Counted from the first letter of the stretch, positions 17,538 through 29,466 are shown. The stretch is DNA of 64,000 nucleotides from Herbaspirillum seropedicae (GCF_001040945.1 NZ_CP011930.1:3591021-3655020), one strand, 5' to 3'. Notes: generated by a model not told the origin, from the letters alone. Numbers and translations: made by a program.

Positions 17538-19106
17538 TCAGGTCACCGGCGCCGGGTTGAACAGGGTCAGCGCATTGTGCAGCTTCCATTGCTCGGCCCA
17601 GGTGCGCTTCTTGCCGCTGGCCACGTCCAGCATCAGCTGGAACAGCTCCCAGCCGACATCTTCGATGCTGGCCTCGCCGCTGGCGATGCGGCCGGCGTTG
17701 ACGTCCATCAGGTCATGCCAGCGCCGCGCCAGATCATTGCGGGTGGCGACCTTGATGACCGGCACCGCGGCCAGGCCATAGGGCGTGCCGCGGCCCGTGG
17801 TGAAGATGTGAAGATTCATGCCGGCAGCCAGCTGCAGGGTGCCGCAGATGAAGTCGGAGGCCGGCGTGGCCGCGTAGATCAGGCCCTTCTGCTGCAGCTT
17901 GTCGCCCGGCGAGAGCACGCCCGAGATGGGGCTGGAACCCGACTTGACGATGGAGCCCATGGCCTTCTCGACGATGTTGGCCAGGCCGCCCTTCTTGTTG
18001 CCGGGAGTGGTGTTGGCACTGCGGTCCACGCCGCCTTGCTTGAGGTAATTGTCGTACCAGTCCATCTCGCGGATCATGGCCTGGGCCACTTCTTCATTGA
18101 CTGCGCGCGAGGTCAGCTGGTCGATGCCGTCGCGCACCTCGGTCACTTCCGAGAACATCACCGAGGCGCCGGCGCGCACCAGCAGGTCGGTGGCGAAGCC
18201 CACCGCCGGGTTGGCGGTCACGCCCGAGAAGGCATCGCTGCCGCCGCACTGCACGCCCACCACCAGGTCGGAGGCCGGGCAGGTTTCGCGGCGGCGCTTG
18301 TTGAGCTCGGTCAGGCGCGCCTCGGCCATGTTCATGATGGAATCGATCATGGAATTGAAGCCGACGTGTTCCGCATCCTGCAGACAGACCACATAAGGCT
18401 CGCCTTGCTTGTGGATGGGGATCATGTTTTCCGGCAGCAGGCGATTGGGCTGCAGCTTTTCGCATCCCAGGCTGACCACCATGGCCTGGCCGCCGAAGTT
18501 GGGGTTCAGGCTGATGTTGCGCAAGGTGCGGATGGGGATGCCGGCATTGGGCGCATCGATGGCCACGCCGCAGCCATAGGTGTGTTCCAGCGCCACCACG
18601 TCTTCCACGTTCGGATACTTGGGCAGCAGCTCGGCACGGATGCGCTTGACCGCATGTTCCACCACGCCTGCCACGCACTGCACGGTGGTGGTGATGGCCA
18701 GCAGATTTCGGGTGCCGACCGAACCATCGGCATTGCGATAGCCCTCGAAGGTATAGCCTTCCAGCGGCGGCTGTGGTGCAGGCTTTTTGGTCGCGATGGG
18801 GAGGTTGTCGAGCTCACGGGCGGGCGGCATCTGCACCAGCGATTCCTCGATCCAGCCGCCCTTGGGGATGTCGCGCACGGCATAGCCGATGGCCACGTCG
18901 TAGCGCACGATGGCTTCGCCCTGCTTGAGGTCGCGCAGGGCGATCTTGTGACCTTGGGGGACACGGTCGACCAGGGTCAGACCGTCCGGGAAGACGGTGC
19001 CGGCCGGCAGTCCGCCGTCGTTGACGACAATGGCGACATTGTCGGTGTCGTTCATCATGATGTAGCGCGGGGCGGATGCCTGGCTGGCGGAAGTATCAGT
19101 GCTCAT
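17538..19106 (-). CDS. garD: Galactarate dehydratase
   Basis: A 522-residue UxaA-family dehydratase converting galactarate to 5-keto-4-deoxygalactarate/glucarate, the substrate of kdgD. An N-terminal SAF-like domain (about 15-105, with [16 protein letters not shown] and [17 protein letters not shown]) is followed by the large catalytic domain with [41 protein letters not shown] and [10 protein letters not shown]. Start ATG 19106 has GGGA upstream; an ATG four codons earlier has none. The MFS transporter lies 75 bases upstream on the same strand, probably cotranscribed. Confidence 0.93.
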   Translation of the reverse strand: MSTDTSASQASAPRYIMMNDTDNVAIVVNDGGLPAGTVFPDGLTLVDRVPQGHKIALRDLKQGEAIVRYDVAIGYAVRDIPKGGWIEESLVQMPPARELDNLPIATKKPAPQPPLEGYTFEGYRNADGSVGTRNLLAITTTVQCVAGVVEHAVKRIRAELLPKYPNVEDVVALEHTYGCGVAIDAPNAGIPIRTLRNISLNPNFGGQAMVVSLGCEKLQPNRLLPENMIPIHKQGEPYVVCLQDAEHVGFNSMIDSIMNMAEARLTELNKRRRETCPASDLVVGVQCGGSDAFSGVTANPAVGFATDLLVRAGASVMFSEVTEVRDGIDQLTSRAVNEEVAQAMIREMDWYDNYLKQGGVDRSANTTPGNKKGGLANIVEKAMGSIVKSGSSPISGVLSPGDKLQQKGLIYAATPASDFICGTLQLAAGMNLHIFTTGRGTPYGLAAVPVIKVATRNDLARRWHDLMDVNAGRIASGEASIEDVGWELFQLMLDVASGKKRTWAEQWKLHNALTLFNPAPVT

Positions 19107-19181
19107 GCTGGTTCCCATACGGCTGGATGCTCAAAAAACGAAATGGCGGCGCCGCCGATGCGGTCGCCGCCGTGGCAGGAT

Positions 19182-20525
19182 TCAGGCGTCCTTGAGTTCG
19201 ACGCGCTTGATTTCCTTGACGATGACAAGATAACTGATCACGGTGACCAGTGCATTGATGCCCACGAACACCAGCGCCCCGGAGAAGGAGCCGGTTTCCT
19301 TGACGATGTAGCCGATCACGATAGGGGTGGTGATGCCGGCGACATTGCCGAACATGTTGAACAACCCGCCCGACAGACCGACGATCTGCTTGGGCGCCGT
19401 ATCGGCCACCACGGCCCAGCCCAGCGCACCGACGCCCTTGCCGAAGAAGGCCAGGGCCATGATGCCCACCACCATCCACTGCGCCTCGACGTAGTTGCAC
19501 AGGATCATGGTCATCGACAGCAGCATGCCGCCGACGATGGGAATCTTGCGCGCCCAGGTGACCGACAGGCCGCGCTTGATCAGGCGATCCGAGATCAGGC
19601 CGCCGACCACGCCGCCGATGAAGCCGCACACCGCCGGGATCGAGGCCACGAAACCGGCCTTGAGGATGGACATGCCGCGCTCCTGCACCAGGTACACCGG
19701 GAACCAGGTCAGGAAGAAATAGGTGATCACGTTGATGCAGTACTGACCGATATACACACCCAGCAGCATGCGGTTCGACAGCAGCTGGCGGATGTAGCCC
19801 CGGCCCTTGGTGGAGGGCGCGGCGACCTTGCGGTTATCCATGTCCACCAGACCGCCGCCGGATTCGATGTGCGCCAGTTCAGCCTGGTTGATGCGCGGGT
19901 GGTCCTTGGGGCTGTAGATGATGCGGCCCCAGATCAGGGCCAGCGCGATACCCACCACGCCCATGACGGTAAAGACATGGTGCCAGCTGTAGGTGTGAAC
20001 GATCCAGGCCATCAGCGGAGTGAACAGCACCGCGGCGAAATACTGCGCCGAGTTGAAGATGGCCGAGGCCGTGCCACGTTCCTTGGTCGGGAACCAGGCC
20101 GCCACGATGCGGCCATTGGCCGGGAAGGATGGCGCTTCGGCCAGGCCCACCATGAAGCGCAGCAGGAACAGCGAGGCCACGGCGGCGGCGGTGCTCATCC
20201 ACGTCACACCGGCTTGCAGGAAAGTGAAGACCGACCACAGGGCGATGCTCCACATGTAGATCTTCTTGGAACCGAAGCGGTCCAGCAGCCAGCCGCCCGG
20301 CAATTGCGCCAGCACATAGGCCCAGCTGAAGGCCGAGAAGATATAGCCCATCATCACCGGATCGAGCGAAAGCTCGGTCTTCATCGCCGAACCGGCGATG
20401 GAGAGGGTGGCGCGGTCGGCGTAATTGACCGTGGTGACCACGAACAACAGGAAGAGGATCAGATAACGGACATGTGTGGGCTTGGCTACCTCACCCGCCA
20501 GTCCACTTTGCTTGCTTTGCGCCAA
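19182..20525 (-). CDS. MFS hexarate/hexonate transporter (GudP/GarP-like)
   Basis: About 448 residues, 12 membrane segments, of the anion:cation symporter MFS family: VVTTVNYADRATLSIAG, YIFSAFSWAYVLAQLPGGWL and LLDRFGSKK are characteristic, and relatives import glucarate or galactarate with protons. I take TTG 20525 as start because GGAGA lies 6 bases upstream; the frame stays open to 20591 without a ribosome site. With garD it forms a transport-plus-dehydratase operon. The promoter region holds a GTTGT...ACAAC palindrome. Confidence 0.85.
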   Translation of the reverse strand: MAQSKQSGLAGEVAKPTHVRYLILFLLFVVTTVNYADRATLSIAGSAMKTELSLDPVMMGYIFSAFSWAYVLAQLPGGWLLDRFGSKKIYMWSIALWSVFTFLQAGVTWMSTAAAVASLFLLRFMVGLAEAPSFPANGRIVAAWFPTKERGTASAIFNSAQYFAAVLFTPLMAWIVHTYSWHHVFTVMGVVGIALALIWGRIIYSPKDHPRINQAELAHIESGGGLVDMDNRKVAAPSTKGRGYIRQLLSNRMLLGVYIGQYCINVITYFFLTWFPVYLVQERGMSILKAGFVASIPAVCGFIGGVVGGLISDRLIKRGLSVTWARKIPIVGGMLLSMTMILCNYVEAQWMVVGIMALAFFGKGVGALGWAVVADTAPKQIVGLSGGLFNMFGNVAGITTPIVIGYIVKETGSFSGALVFVGINALVTVISYLVIVKEIKRVELKDA

Positions 20526-20916
20526 TTGTGTTCTCCAGGTCTCGTCTCGCCGTCGAGCTCCCGCAACGCCACGCCGAACTGCGCCTTGCACACCGCCGAC
20601 AGCGGCTGGGACAGGCGCGAGAGGATACGGCTGGGAAGGGATGTCTCTTGACGTATTGTTATTTGTTTGAAATTGGGTTGTTATAAGACGTCATACAACG
20701 ATGGGCAGTATAACAGGACCGGTTGCATTGGCAAGCGTCATCTGCGATGCTCCACTCGGCCTGCCGCCCTACCCCGACCTGTAGCAAAGCAGGCAAGATA
20801 CGCTCTCCCTGAGCGCGCGCCGCAGGGCTAATTTGCAGAACATGAGCCTGGAAGGAGGCAGAAATGCCCATCCTTGGGTATGATGCGCGCATTTCCTGTA
20901 TGCAACTTGATCTGCC
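20526..20916. promoter_or_regulatory. Divergent promoter region with GTTGT-ACAAC palindrome
   Basis: Between the MFS gene and the divergent permease. GTTGT (20677-20681) and ACAAC (20695-20699) flank TATAAGACGTCAT; reading the minus strand gives GTTGTATGACGTCT, close to GTTGTACGATGACT before kdgD. I take it as a candidate operator of the FadR-type regulator. Nothing else recognisable between 20700 and 20916. Confidence 0.45.
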
Positions 20917-21981
20917 ATGAGCTCATTCTCCTCTCCTACACCCACCAACAAGACCTCCGCCTGGCTCAAAACTCTGCTGTTCGCGCTGGTCGCGGCGGTC
21001 GGTCTGTACTACGTAAAATGGTCGCCCTACTACGCCAAGTCCTTCGTGGCCGCTGACAAGCACAGCATCGGCGCCTCCATCCTGGCCAACGCCCCGGCGG
21101 CGCCCTGGTCGGCTGCGCTGGAGTATGCGGAAATCTACTTCCTGGCCATCTGGAAAGCGGCCGTGCTGGGCATCGTATTGGGCTCGCTGGTGCAGGTGCT
21201 GATCCCGCGCGACTGGCTGCTGCGCATGTTCGGCCGCGCCGGCCTCGGCTCCACGCTGCGCGGCGGCCTGTTCGCCCTGCCCGGGATGATGTGCAGTTGC
21301 TGTGCCGCACCGGTGGTGGCCGGCATGCGCCGCCAGCAAGTCTCCGTGGGCGCCGCGCTGGCCTTCTGGATCGCCAACCCGGTGCTCAACCCGGCCACGC
21401 TGGTGTTCATGGGCTTCGTGCTGGGCTGGCATTTCGCCGCCCTGCGCCTGGTGGCGGGCATCCTGCTGGTGCTGGGCGTGGCGCTGATCGCGCAACGGGT
21501 GGCGCAGTCCGAAACCCTGCCGCAGGCAGCGATGGACGCGCTGGCCGCCGCCGAGTACGAGCCGCTGGAGGACGGGCGTCATTTCCTGGTGCGCTGGGGC
21601 AGCAAGCTCTGGCAATTGTTCTGGACCACGGCGCCGGTCTATATCGTGGCGGTGCTGGCGCTGGGCGCGGCCCGGGTGTGGCTGTTCCCGCAGGTGGATG
21701 TGGCCATGGGCAACAGCTTGCTGTGGATCGTAGCGCTGGCGGTGGTGGGAACGCTGTTCGTGATCCCCACGGCGGCCGAGATTCCTATCGTGCAGTCCAT
21801 GCTGTCCCTGGGCATGGGCGTGGGTCCGGCGGTGGCGCTGCTGATGACGCTGCCCAGCATCAGCCTGCCCTCGCTGCTGATGCTGCGGCATTCCTTCACT
21901 TCGCGGGTGCTGACGACGGTGACGCTCTTGACCATGCTCATCGGCGCGGCCAGCGGGCTGGCGGCCGTGGCCTTGCTCTGA
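20917..21981 (+). CDS. Permease of the ArsP/DUF318 (YraQ-like) family
   Basis: A 354-residue membrane protein with about eight to nine hydrophobic helices. The signature GMMCSCCAAPVVAGM, with paired Cys, and FWIANPVLNPATLVFMGFVL match the permease family that includes the organoarsenical exporter ArsP. The second half repeats the pattern (VIPTAAEIPIVQSML). Substrate unknown: arsenic, another thiophilic compound or none of these; no ars genes are nearby. It ends 6 bases before selU, which is convergent. Confidence 0.75.
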   Translation: MSSFSSPTPTNKTSAWLKTLLFALVAAVGLYYVKWSPYYAKSFVAADKHSIGASILANAPAAPWSAALEYAEIYFLAIWKAAVLGIVLGSLVQVLIPRDWLLRMFGRAGLGSTLRGGLFALPGMMCSCCAAPVVAGMRRQQVSVGAALAFWIANPVLNPATLVFMGFVLGWHFAALRLVAGILLVLGVALIAQRVAQSETLPQAAMDALAAAEYEPLEDGRHFLVRWGSKLWQLFWTTAPVYIVAVLALGAARVWLFPQVDVAMGNSLLWIVALAVVGTLFVIPTAAEIPIVQSMLSLGMGVGPAVALLMTLPSISLPSLLMLRHSFTSRVLTTVTLLTMLIGAASGLAAVALL

Positions 21982-21987
21982 GCGGGC

Positions 21988-23082
21988 CTAGGGCCGGTAC
22001 TGCCGAAGGAAGTCGACCACCTCGGCCTGCCGGCCCGCAAACAGCAGGCGGGAGCGCTTGGCCTCCCGCTGGAATGCATAGATAGGATCGTAGTATTGCG
22101 CCAGCAAGGCATCGATCCAGGCACGGTGCAAGTCGACCACGCCGTCCTTTTCCTGGCGCGCCAGCGCCGTTTCCATCAGTTGCACCAGTTGCCGATAGCG
22201 CTGGTCGCCCAGGCGTTTGACCAGCTTGCCCAGCGCCGCCAGCAGATGGGCGCGATAGCGTTCAAACCCGTGGCGCGGATCCAGCGTGACATATTCATCG
22301 CACAGACCGCTGACGTAATCCCGCAGGATGCGCTCCACGCGCCCTTCCCGGCTGTCTTCCAGCCATACCATCGGCAGACTCTGCATGCGCTGGTGCAAGG
22401 CCAGCGGCAAGGCGCAGGCGCCGATCAGGCGACTTTCGTCTTCCAGCGCAAACCAGTGATGCCCCTGCGCCTGCAGCTTGATGAGGGCAATCGCCAGGCG
22501 ATGCTCGAAATCGATGGGCGATGGCTGCGGGCTGGCGCGCTTGCCGAAGCTGGAACCGCGATGGTTGGCATAGGCCTCCAGGTCCAGCGCATTGTCCAGC
22601 TGCAGCAGCACGTCGGTCTTGCCGCTGCCGGTCATCCCGCCCACCACCACGAAGGCGCACTCGGCCAGGGCCTGCTCGATGGCCTCCATCAGGAAGTGAC
22701 GCAGCGCCTTGTAGCCACCGGCCACGCGGGGATAGGCGATGCCAGCCTCGCTCTTCAACCACTGCTGGGTGATCTGCGAACGCAGACCGCCGCGGAAGCA
22801 ATACAGGCAACCGTCCGGATGCGTCCGCGCAAAGTCCGCCCAGGCGGCAATGCGCGCCTCCTTCACGGCGCCGCTGACCAGCTGGTGGCCCAGTTCGATC
22901 GCGGACTGCTGGCCCTCTTCCTTGTAGCGCAAGCCGACCTGATGCCGTTCGCTGTCATTCATCAGCGGCAGGTTGACCGCCGTGGGAAACGCGCCCTTGC
23001 CGAACTCCACTGGCGCCCGTGCATCCAGCATGGGCGTATCGGCCAGGAACAGGTCGCGGCTGGGCTGCAGATCGGCCATCAA
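21988..23082 (-). CDS. selU: tRNA 2-selenouridine synthase
   Basis: A 364-residue enzyme (also called mnmH or ybbB) that replaces sulfur by selenium in the wobble 2-thiouridine of some tRNAs. The N-terminal rhodanese domain (about 1-125) has the active C95 in [12 protein letters not shown]; the C-terminal P-loop domain starts with GGMTGSGKT (148-156). It uses selenophosphate from SelD, whose gene is directly upstream with a 4-base overlap, so the two are translationally coupled. Confidence 0.95.
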   Translation of the reverse strand: MMADLQPSRDLFLADTPMLDARAPVEFGKGAFPTAVNLPLMNDSERHQVGLRYKEEGQQSAIELGHQLVSGAVKEARIAAWADFARTHPDGCLYCFRGGLRSQITQQWLKSEAGIAYPRVAGGYKALRHFLMEAIEQALAECAFVVVGGMTGSGKTDVLLQLDNALDLEAYANHRGSSFGKRASPQPSPIDFEHRLAIALIKLQAQGHHWFALEDESRLIGACALPLALHQRMQSLPMVWLEDSREGRVERILRDYVSGLCDEYVTLDPRHGFERYRAHLLAALGKLVKRLGDQRYRQLVQLMETALARQEKDGVVDLHRAWIDALLAQYYDPIYAFQREAKRSRLLFAGRQAEVVDFLRQYRP

Positions 23083-24125
23083 AGCACCTCGACGGCGTAA
23101 CGCTGTCGTTCCACCAGTTCGCCGATGGGGGCCAGTTCCAGCCCCAGCGCGGCGGCGGTAGCGAGGAATTCGGGATTGGCGTCGGGCCGTACCGCGACCA
23201 GCAGGCCGCCACTGGTCTGGGGATCGCAGAGCAGGTGCTTCTGGCTTTCGCTCAAGGGGCTGATCTTGCTGCCGTAGCTCTCGAAATTACGTCCGGTGCC
23301 GCCCGGCACGCAGCCCTCGGCCAGGTAATAGGGCACACCTGGCAGGCTGGGCACCAGAGCGTGCTGGATGCGTGCGCTCACGCCGCTGCCTTCGCACATC
23401 TCCACCAGGTGGCCCAGCAGGCCGAAGCCGGTCACATCGGTCATCGCTGTGACGCCTGCCAGCTTGCCGAAGCGGCTGCCCGGCTGGTTGAGCTTGCACA
23501 TCCAGTCGCGCGCCGCGCCCACCTCTTCGGCACGCAGCTTGCCCTTCTTCTCGGCCGTGGTGAGGATGCCAATGCCCAACGGCTTGGTCAGATAGAGCAG
23601 AGAACCAGCGATGGCCGTGTCATTACGCTTCATGTGACGCTTCTCGACCACGCCGGTCACGGCCAGGCCGAAGATCGGTTCAGGGGCGTCGATGGAATGG
23701 CCGCCGGCCAGCGGGATGCCGGCCGCATCGCAGGCTGCGCGACCACCGCGCACGACGTCGCGCGCCACTTCCGGCGGCAGCACATTGACCGGCCAGCCGA
23801 GGATGGCGATCGCCATGAGCGGATCGCCACCCATGGCGTAGATATCGCTGATGGCATTGGTAGCGGCAATGCGGCCGAAGTCGAAGGGATCATCGACGAT
23901 GGGCATGAAGAAATCGGTGGTCGAGACCACGCCGCGTTCTTCATCGATGGCATAGACGGCAGCGTCGTCACGGGAGGCATTGCCGACCCACAGCTTGGGA
24001 TCGAGATGCTGGGCGCCGCTGCCCGCGAGGATCACCTCCAGCACCTGGGGCGAGATCTTGCAGCCGCAACCGGCGCCATGGCTGTACTGGGTCAGGCGAA
24101 TGGGGGCGCTAATGGAGTCGCTCAT
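23079..24125 (-). CDS. selD: Selenide, water dikinase (selenophosphate synthetase)
   Basis: A 348-residue ATP-dependent enzyme making selenophosphate from selenide. The catalytic pair lies in GAGCGCK (C20 and K23 by alignment to E. coli C17/K20); the active residue is Cys, not selenocysteine. ATP/metal motifs [20 protein letters not shown] and [10 protein letters not shown] are present. It is followed by selU with a 4-base overlap. selA, selB and the selenocysteine tRNA are not in the window, so here its product is certainly usable for tRNA selenation. Confidence 0.96.
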   Translation of the reverse strand: MSDSISAPIRLTQYSHGAGCGCKISPQVLEVILAGSGAQHLDPKLWVGNASRDDAAVYAIDEERGVVSTTDFFMPIVDDPFDFGRIAATNAISDIYAMGGDPLMAIAILGWPVNVLPPEVARDVVRGGRAACDAAGIPLAGGHSIDAPEPIFGLAVTGVVEKRHMKRNDTAIAGSLLYLTKPLGIGILTTAEKKGKLRAEEVGAARDWMCKLNQPGSRFGKLAGVTAMTDVTGFGLLGHLVEMCEGSGVSARIQHALVPSLPGVPYYLAEGCVPGGTGRNFESYGSKISPLSESQKHLLCDPQTSGGLLVAVRPDANPEFLATAAALGLELAPIGELVERQRYAVEVL

Positions 24126-24201
24126 GGAAAAATCCTGGCTGATCGGGGGATGCCGATTCTAGCAGCGTTTTTGTCTGCTTTTCGCTAGAAGACCCGGTAC
24201 A

Positions 24202-24319
24202 CCGTTCAACCTGAGCAGGCCCTTTCAGGGCAGTATCGAAGCCTGCCCTGAGCCTGTCGAAGGGGCGTGACGCCGGTGAACCTTCGATACGCGGCTGCGC
24301 CGCTACTCAGGACGAACGG
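24202..24319. repeat. Intergenic repeat, copy 1 (CCGTTC...GAACGG ends)
   Basis: Starts CCGTTCAACCTGAGCAGGCC and ends GCCGCTACTCAGGACGAACG. The two ends are imperfect inverted copies, and the inner arms contain TATCGAAG / CTTCGATAC. A second copy is at 33332-33441 and a half copy at 51091-51130. This looks like a dispersed palindromic extragenic repeat that forms a long hairpin. Confidence 0.8.
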
Positions 24320-24352
24320 GAGTCGATGCTCAGTGTTGACATGGCATGACGC

Positions 24353-24387
24353 AAAAACAAAAAAGCCCCGCAAGAAACTTGCGAGGC
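24353..24387 (-). terminator. Rho-independent terminator after first tRNA-Asn
   Basis: On the minus strand GCCTCGCAAG (24387-24378) pairs with CTTGCGGGGC (24374-24365) across a 3-base loop, with one G-U type mismatch, followed by a T run. It lies 11 bases past the tRNA 3' end. Confidence 0.85.
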
Positions 24388-24397
24388 TTTCGTATTC

Positions 24398-24473
24398 TGG
24401 CTCCCCGACCTGGACTCGAACCAGGGACCTGCGGATTAACAGTCCGTCGCTCTACCGACTGAGCTATCAGGGA
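24398..24473 (-). tRNA. tRNA-Asn (GUU)
   Basis: On the minus strand the 76-base sequence begins TCCCTGATAGCTCAGTCGGT and ends GGTTCGAGTCCAGGTCGGGG then AGCCA. It folds as a cloverleaf: acceptor TCCCTGA/TCGGGGA, D arm with AGTCGGTAGA, anticodon loop CTGTTAA with anticodon GTT, T loop GGTTCGAGTCC and encoded CCA. Identical in sequence to the second copy 256 bases away. It is in the transcript order second, downstream of the copy at 24654. Confidence 0.97.
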
Positions 24474-24613
24474 TCAATTGAGGGCGCGATTATGAACGAT
24501 TTTTTTCCGAATTACCAGAGAGGAAAACGAAAATTTTTTACATCGTTCTGCATCGTGGCGGCATAGCCCTGCCGCCCTTGCGCGAGACCCAAACTACCAG
24601 CCTCACACTAATT

Positions 24614-24644
24614 GAAAAGGCCCCGCAATTGCTTGCGAGGCCTT
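24614..24644 (-). terminator. Terminator-like hairpin after second tRNA-Asn
   Basis: On the minus strand AAGGCCTCGCAA (24644-24633) pairs with TTGCGGGGCCTT (24628-24617), one mismatch, and a short TTTTC follows. Similar to the hairpin after the other tRNA copy, as expected if the whole unit was duplicated. Confidence 0.7.
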
Positions 24645-24653
24645 CGCATTCTT

Positions 24654-24729
24654 TGGCTCCCCGACCTGGACTCGAACCAGGGACCTGCGGATTAACAGTC
24701 CGTCGCTCTACCGACTGAGCTATCAGGGA
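24654..24729 (-). tRNA. tRNA-Asn (GUU), second copy
   Basis: Same 76 bases as the copy at 24398-24473, with anticodon GTT and encoded CCA. Flanking hairpins are alike (GGCCTCGCAAG and GCCTCGCAAG), indicating tandem duplication of tRNA plus terminator. Confidence 0.97.
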
Positions 24730-24857
24730 ACAGCTGAGAAAAAGATTATGACGTGGTTTTTATTTCATGTCAAAACTTTTTTCAGGGAAAGGCGCATTTT
24801 TTCATAGGAGAAAACGCCCTGCGCGACCCCATCCGAAGACGGGGCCGTACCTGCCAA

Positions 24858-26075
24858 TTACAGCACCTTGGCAATAGCGTCGACCACCACGTCGATGTTC
24901 TTGGTGTTCAATGCCGCGACGCAGATGCGACCGGTATCGACGGCATAGATCGAGAACTCGTTGCGCAGGCGGTCCACCTGGGCCTTGGTCAGGCCGGAAT
25001 AGGAGAACATGCCGCGTTGCTTGATGACGAAGTCGAAGTCATGACCGGGGGCCTTTTCCTTCAGCTTGGCCACCAGCAGCTGGCGCATTTCGCGGATGCG
25101 CACGCGCATCTCGGCCAGTTCGTCTTCCCACAGCTTGCGCAGTTCCGGCGACGCCAGGGCGGTCGCGACCACCTGGCCACCGTGGATCGGCGGGTTGGAG
25201 TAGTTGGTGCGGACCACGCGCTTCAATTGCGACAGCACGCGGGCAGCCTCTTCGGCGCTGGCCGCAGCAATCGACAGCGCGCCCACGCGTTCGCCATACA
25301 GCGAGAACGACTTGGAGAAGGAGTTCGACACGAACAGCGGGCCGCCGGCTTCGGCGAAGCGGCGCACCACCTGGCCGTCTTCGGCGATACCGTCGCCAAA
25401 GCCCTGGTAGGCCATGTCGAGGAAGGGAACCAGGCCGCGCGAGGTCACCACCTCGATGACCTGGGTCCACTGGTCGTCGGTCAGGTCCGCGCCGGTCGGG
25501 TTGTGGCAGCAGGCGTGCAGCAGCACGACGGAGCCGGACTTCATGGTCTTCAGGGCATCGAGCATGCCGGCGAAGTTCACGCCGCGGGTGGCGGGATCAT
25601 AGTAGGGATAGGCGTTGACCTTGAAGCCGGCCATTTCGAACAGGGCGCGGTGGTTTTCCCAGCTCGGGTCGCTGATCCAGACTTCGGTGCCAGCCGGCGA
25701 GAAGTGCTTCAGGAAGTCAGCACCCAGCTTCAGGGCGCCAGTGCCGCCCAGGGCTTGCACGGTGATGGCGCGCTTTTCGGTCACCACGGCGCTGCCGGCG
25801 CCGAACACCAGCTCCTGCACGGCGCGGTCATAGGTGGCCAGGCCGTCGATGGGCAGGTAGGTACGCGGGGCCAGCTTGGCCGCCAGTTCCGCCTCGGCTT
25901 TCTTCACGCATTCCAGCAGGGGGACCTTGCCGTTGTCGTCGTAGTACACGCCCACGCCCAGATTGGTCTTGGCCGGGTTCTGGTCGGCGTTGTAGGCTTC
26001 GGTCACGCCCAGGATAGGGTCGCGCGGCGCCATTTCGATGGCGGAAAACAGGGAGGCGGAGACAGGTGCGTTCAT
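24858..26075 (-). CDS. Aromatic-amino-acid/aspartate aminotransferase (class I, PLP)
   Basis: A 405-residue aminotransferase of the AspC/TyrB group, interconverting aspartate or aromatic amino acids with their 2-oxo acids. LGVGVYYDDNGKVPLLECVK opens the fold; the PLP lysine is in SNSFSKSFSLYGERVGAL, and HACCHNPTGADLTDDQW and YSNPPIHGGQVV are family signatures. ATG 26075 gives the standard N-terminus MNAPVSASLFSAIEMAPRDP; the open frame reaching 26249 is ignored. TyrB and AspC cannot be told apart safely by eye, so no symbol is given. Confidence 0.92.
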   Translation of the reverse strand: MNAPVSASLFSAIEMAPRDPILGVTEAYNADQNPAKTNLGVGVYYDDNGKVPLLECVKKAEAELAAKLAPRTYLPIDGLATYDRAVQELVFGAGSAVVTEKRAITVQALGGTGALKLGADFLKHFSPAGTEVWISDPSWENHRALFEMAGFKVNAYPYYDPATRGVNFAGMLDALKTMKSGSVVLLHACCHNPTGADLTDDQWTQVIEVVTSRGLVPFLDMAYQGFGDGIAEDGQVVRRFAEAGGPLFVSNSFSKSFSLYGERVGALSIAAASAEEAARVLSQLKRVVRTNYSNPPIHGGQVVATALASPELRKLWEDELAEMRVRIREMRQLLVAKLKEKAPGHDFDFVIKQRGMFSYSGLTKAQVDRLRNEFSIYAVDTGRICVAALNTKNIDVVVDAIAKVL

Positions 26076-26497
26076 CGTGATAACATGAAAAGTTAGCTGC
26101 AACAAAGCGCTGCAGAAGGAAATGGATGCAGGCCCACAATGGCCGGACATGCAGCTTTTTGCAACACTGCATTCTAACAAATGTGGACGGCCAATCACAG
26201 ACACAGACAGGCCCAATTGCCTGCCGAATCTGCATGGGACCATGTCCAATCGACATAACCCGCCCCGCGCCAGACCGCCCTCCCCTCAGGATGAGCTGGC
26301 CGCTGACGCTGGTTTGCGTCCCGTTCTACAATGCGCGGGCCCGTCGATTGCGTCTTGAACTTCCACATCCAGGCAGCATTTGATGAATATTCACGCTACC
26401 ACCTTGCCTGCGCGCAATGCCCCGATCCCGGGCCTTGCCGCTTTCCATGCACCGTGGCGGCCCACCCGGCAAATCCGCGACAAAGGCAATCCAGACC
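26076..26497. other. Divergent region between aminotransferase and uvrB
   Basis: Holds the promoters of both genes. I searched for a LexA-type box (CTGT-N8-ACAG) before uvrB and saw none. No other gene or clear repeat. Confidence 0.4.
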
Positions 26498-28579
<2,082 letters not shown>

Positions 28580-28665
28580 TGCAAACGGAAAGGCGGGAGC
28601 GCAAGGGCGCGGGGGCGGTATACAATGCCGCCACCTCGTCGACATGAGCACTTGCCTTTCCACCC

Positions 28666-29466
28666 ATGCCCGCCCCTTCTGCCTCCCTGCCCGCCGCGCT
28701 GGCGGACCTGATCCCGACCGCCCATCCCTCCTGGCACGCCGCCCTGCGCGCCGGGCTGCAAGCCATCGCCCAGGCTGACCCCGTCTACCTGGACGTGCTT
28801 GCCACAGATCATTACCTGCCCACCGAAGGCCGCCTCTTCGCCGCCTTCCAGCAACCCATGGACCGCGTGCGTTACGTGCTGGTGGGCGAAGGCCCCTACC
28901 CGCGCGCGGCCAGCGCCACCGGGGTGTGCTTCATGGATGGGGCGGTCGGTTCGCTATGGTCGGAAAAGGGACTGTCCAAGCAGGTCAATCGCGCCACCTC
29001 GCTGCGCAATTTCATGAAGATGCTGCTGGTGGCCGATGGCCGCGTGCAGGCTGGACAGACCAGCGGCGATGCACTGGCGGACGTCGCCGCCCAGGCGCAG
29101 GCCGATGTGGCCGGCACCATCCAGACGCTGGCCGACCTGCAGGACAACCTGACCGCGCAAGGCTTCCTGCTGCTCAACGCCAGCCTGGTGTTCCGCACCC
29201 ATGTCGCCCCGGTCAAGGACGCCAAGGCCTGGAAGCCCTTCTTCGAGACCGTGCTGCGGGCACTGGCCGAGCATGGCGCCAGCCAGGGCAAGACGCTGCC
29301 CACGCTGGTCCTCTGGGGCAAGATCGCCGAGCAGCTAGACAGTCTCCCGCTGGTGCAGGCCTTCCCGCGCGCGGTGGCCGAGCACCCCTACAACCTGAGC
29401 TTCATCGAGCACAGCGGGATGCAGGCGCTGTTCGGCGCCATGCATCTGCTGGACAAGCGCCACTGA
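28666..29466 (+). CDS. Uracil-DNA glycosylase-like protein with altered active site
   Basis: A 266-residue protein whose motif order fits the UDG fold. VLVGEGPYPRAASATGVCF (71-89) aligns with the family-1 motif GQDPYHGPGQAHGLAF, but the catalytic Asp is Gly 76 and the His is Pro 79. LLLNAS holds N171, equal to the uracil-binding Asn, and VAEHPYNLSF holds H240, equal to the catalytic His of HPSPLS. VLWGKIAEQL matches the LLWG strand. It may be a glycosylase of other chemistry (GE motif as in families 4 and 5) or an inactive binder. It follows uvrB by 86 bases. Confidence 0.7.
   Translation: MPAPSASLPAALADLIPTAHPSWHAALRAGLQAIAQADPVYLDVLATDHYLPTEGRLFAAFQQPMDRVRYVLVGEGPYPRAASATGVCFMDGAVGSLWSEKGLSKQVNRATSLRNFMKMLLVADGRVQAGQTSGDALADVAAQAQADVAGTIQTLADLQDNLTAQGFLLLNASLVFRTHVAPVKDAKAWKPFFETVLRALAEHGASQGKTLPTLVLWGKIAEQLDSLPLVQAFPRAVAEHPYNLSFIEHSGMQALFGAMHLLDKRH

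Noticed and set aside
17577..20651. 1024-residue plus-strand open frame
   Set aside because: Antisense of garD and the MFS transporter; no domain character and no ribosome site.
23079..24125. Selenocysteine (in-frame TGA) in selD
   Set aside because: The active-site position is coded as Cys in GAGCGCK and the frame has no internal TGA.
24398..24729. Integrated element between the tRNA-Asn copies
   Set aside because: The gap is only about 180 bases and has no integrase or further repeats of the tRNA end.
26076..26497. LexA box before uvrB
   Set aside because: No CTGT-N8-ACAG element was found by eye.
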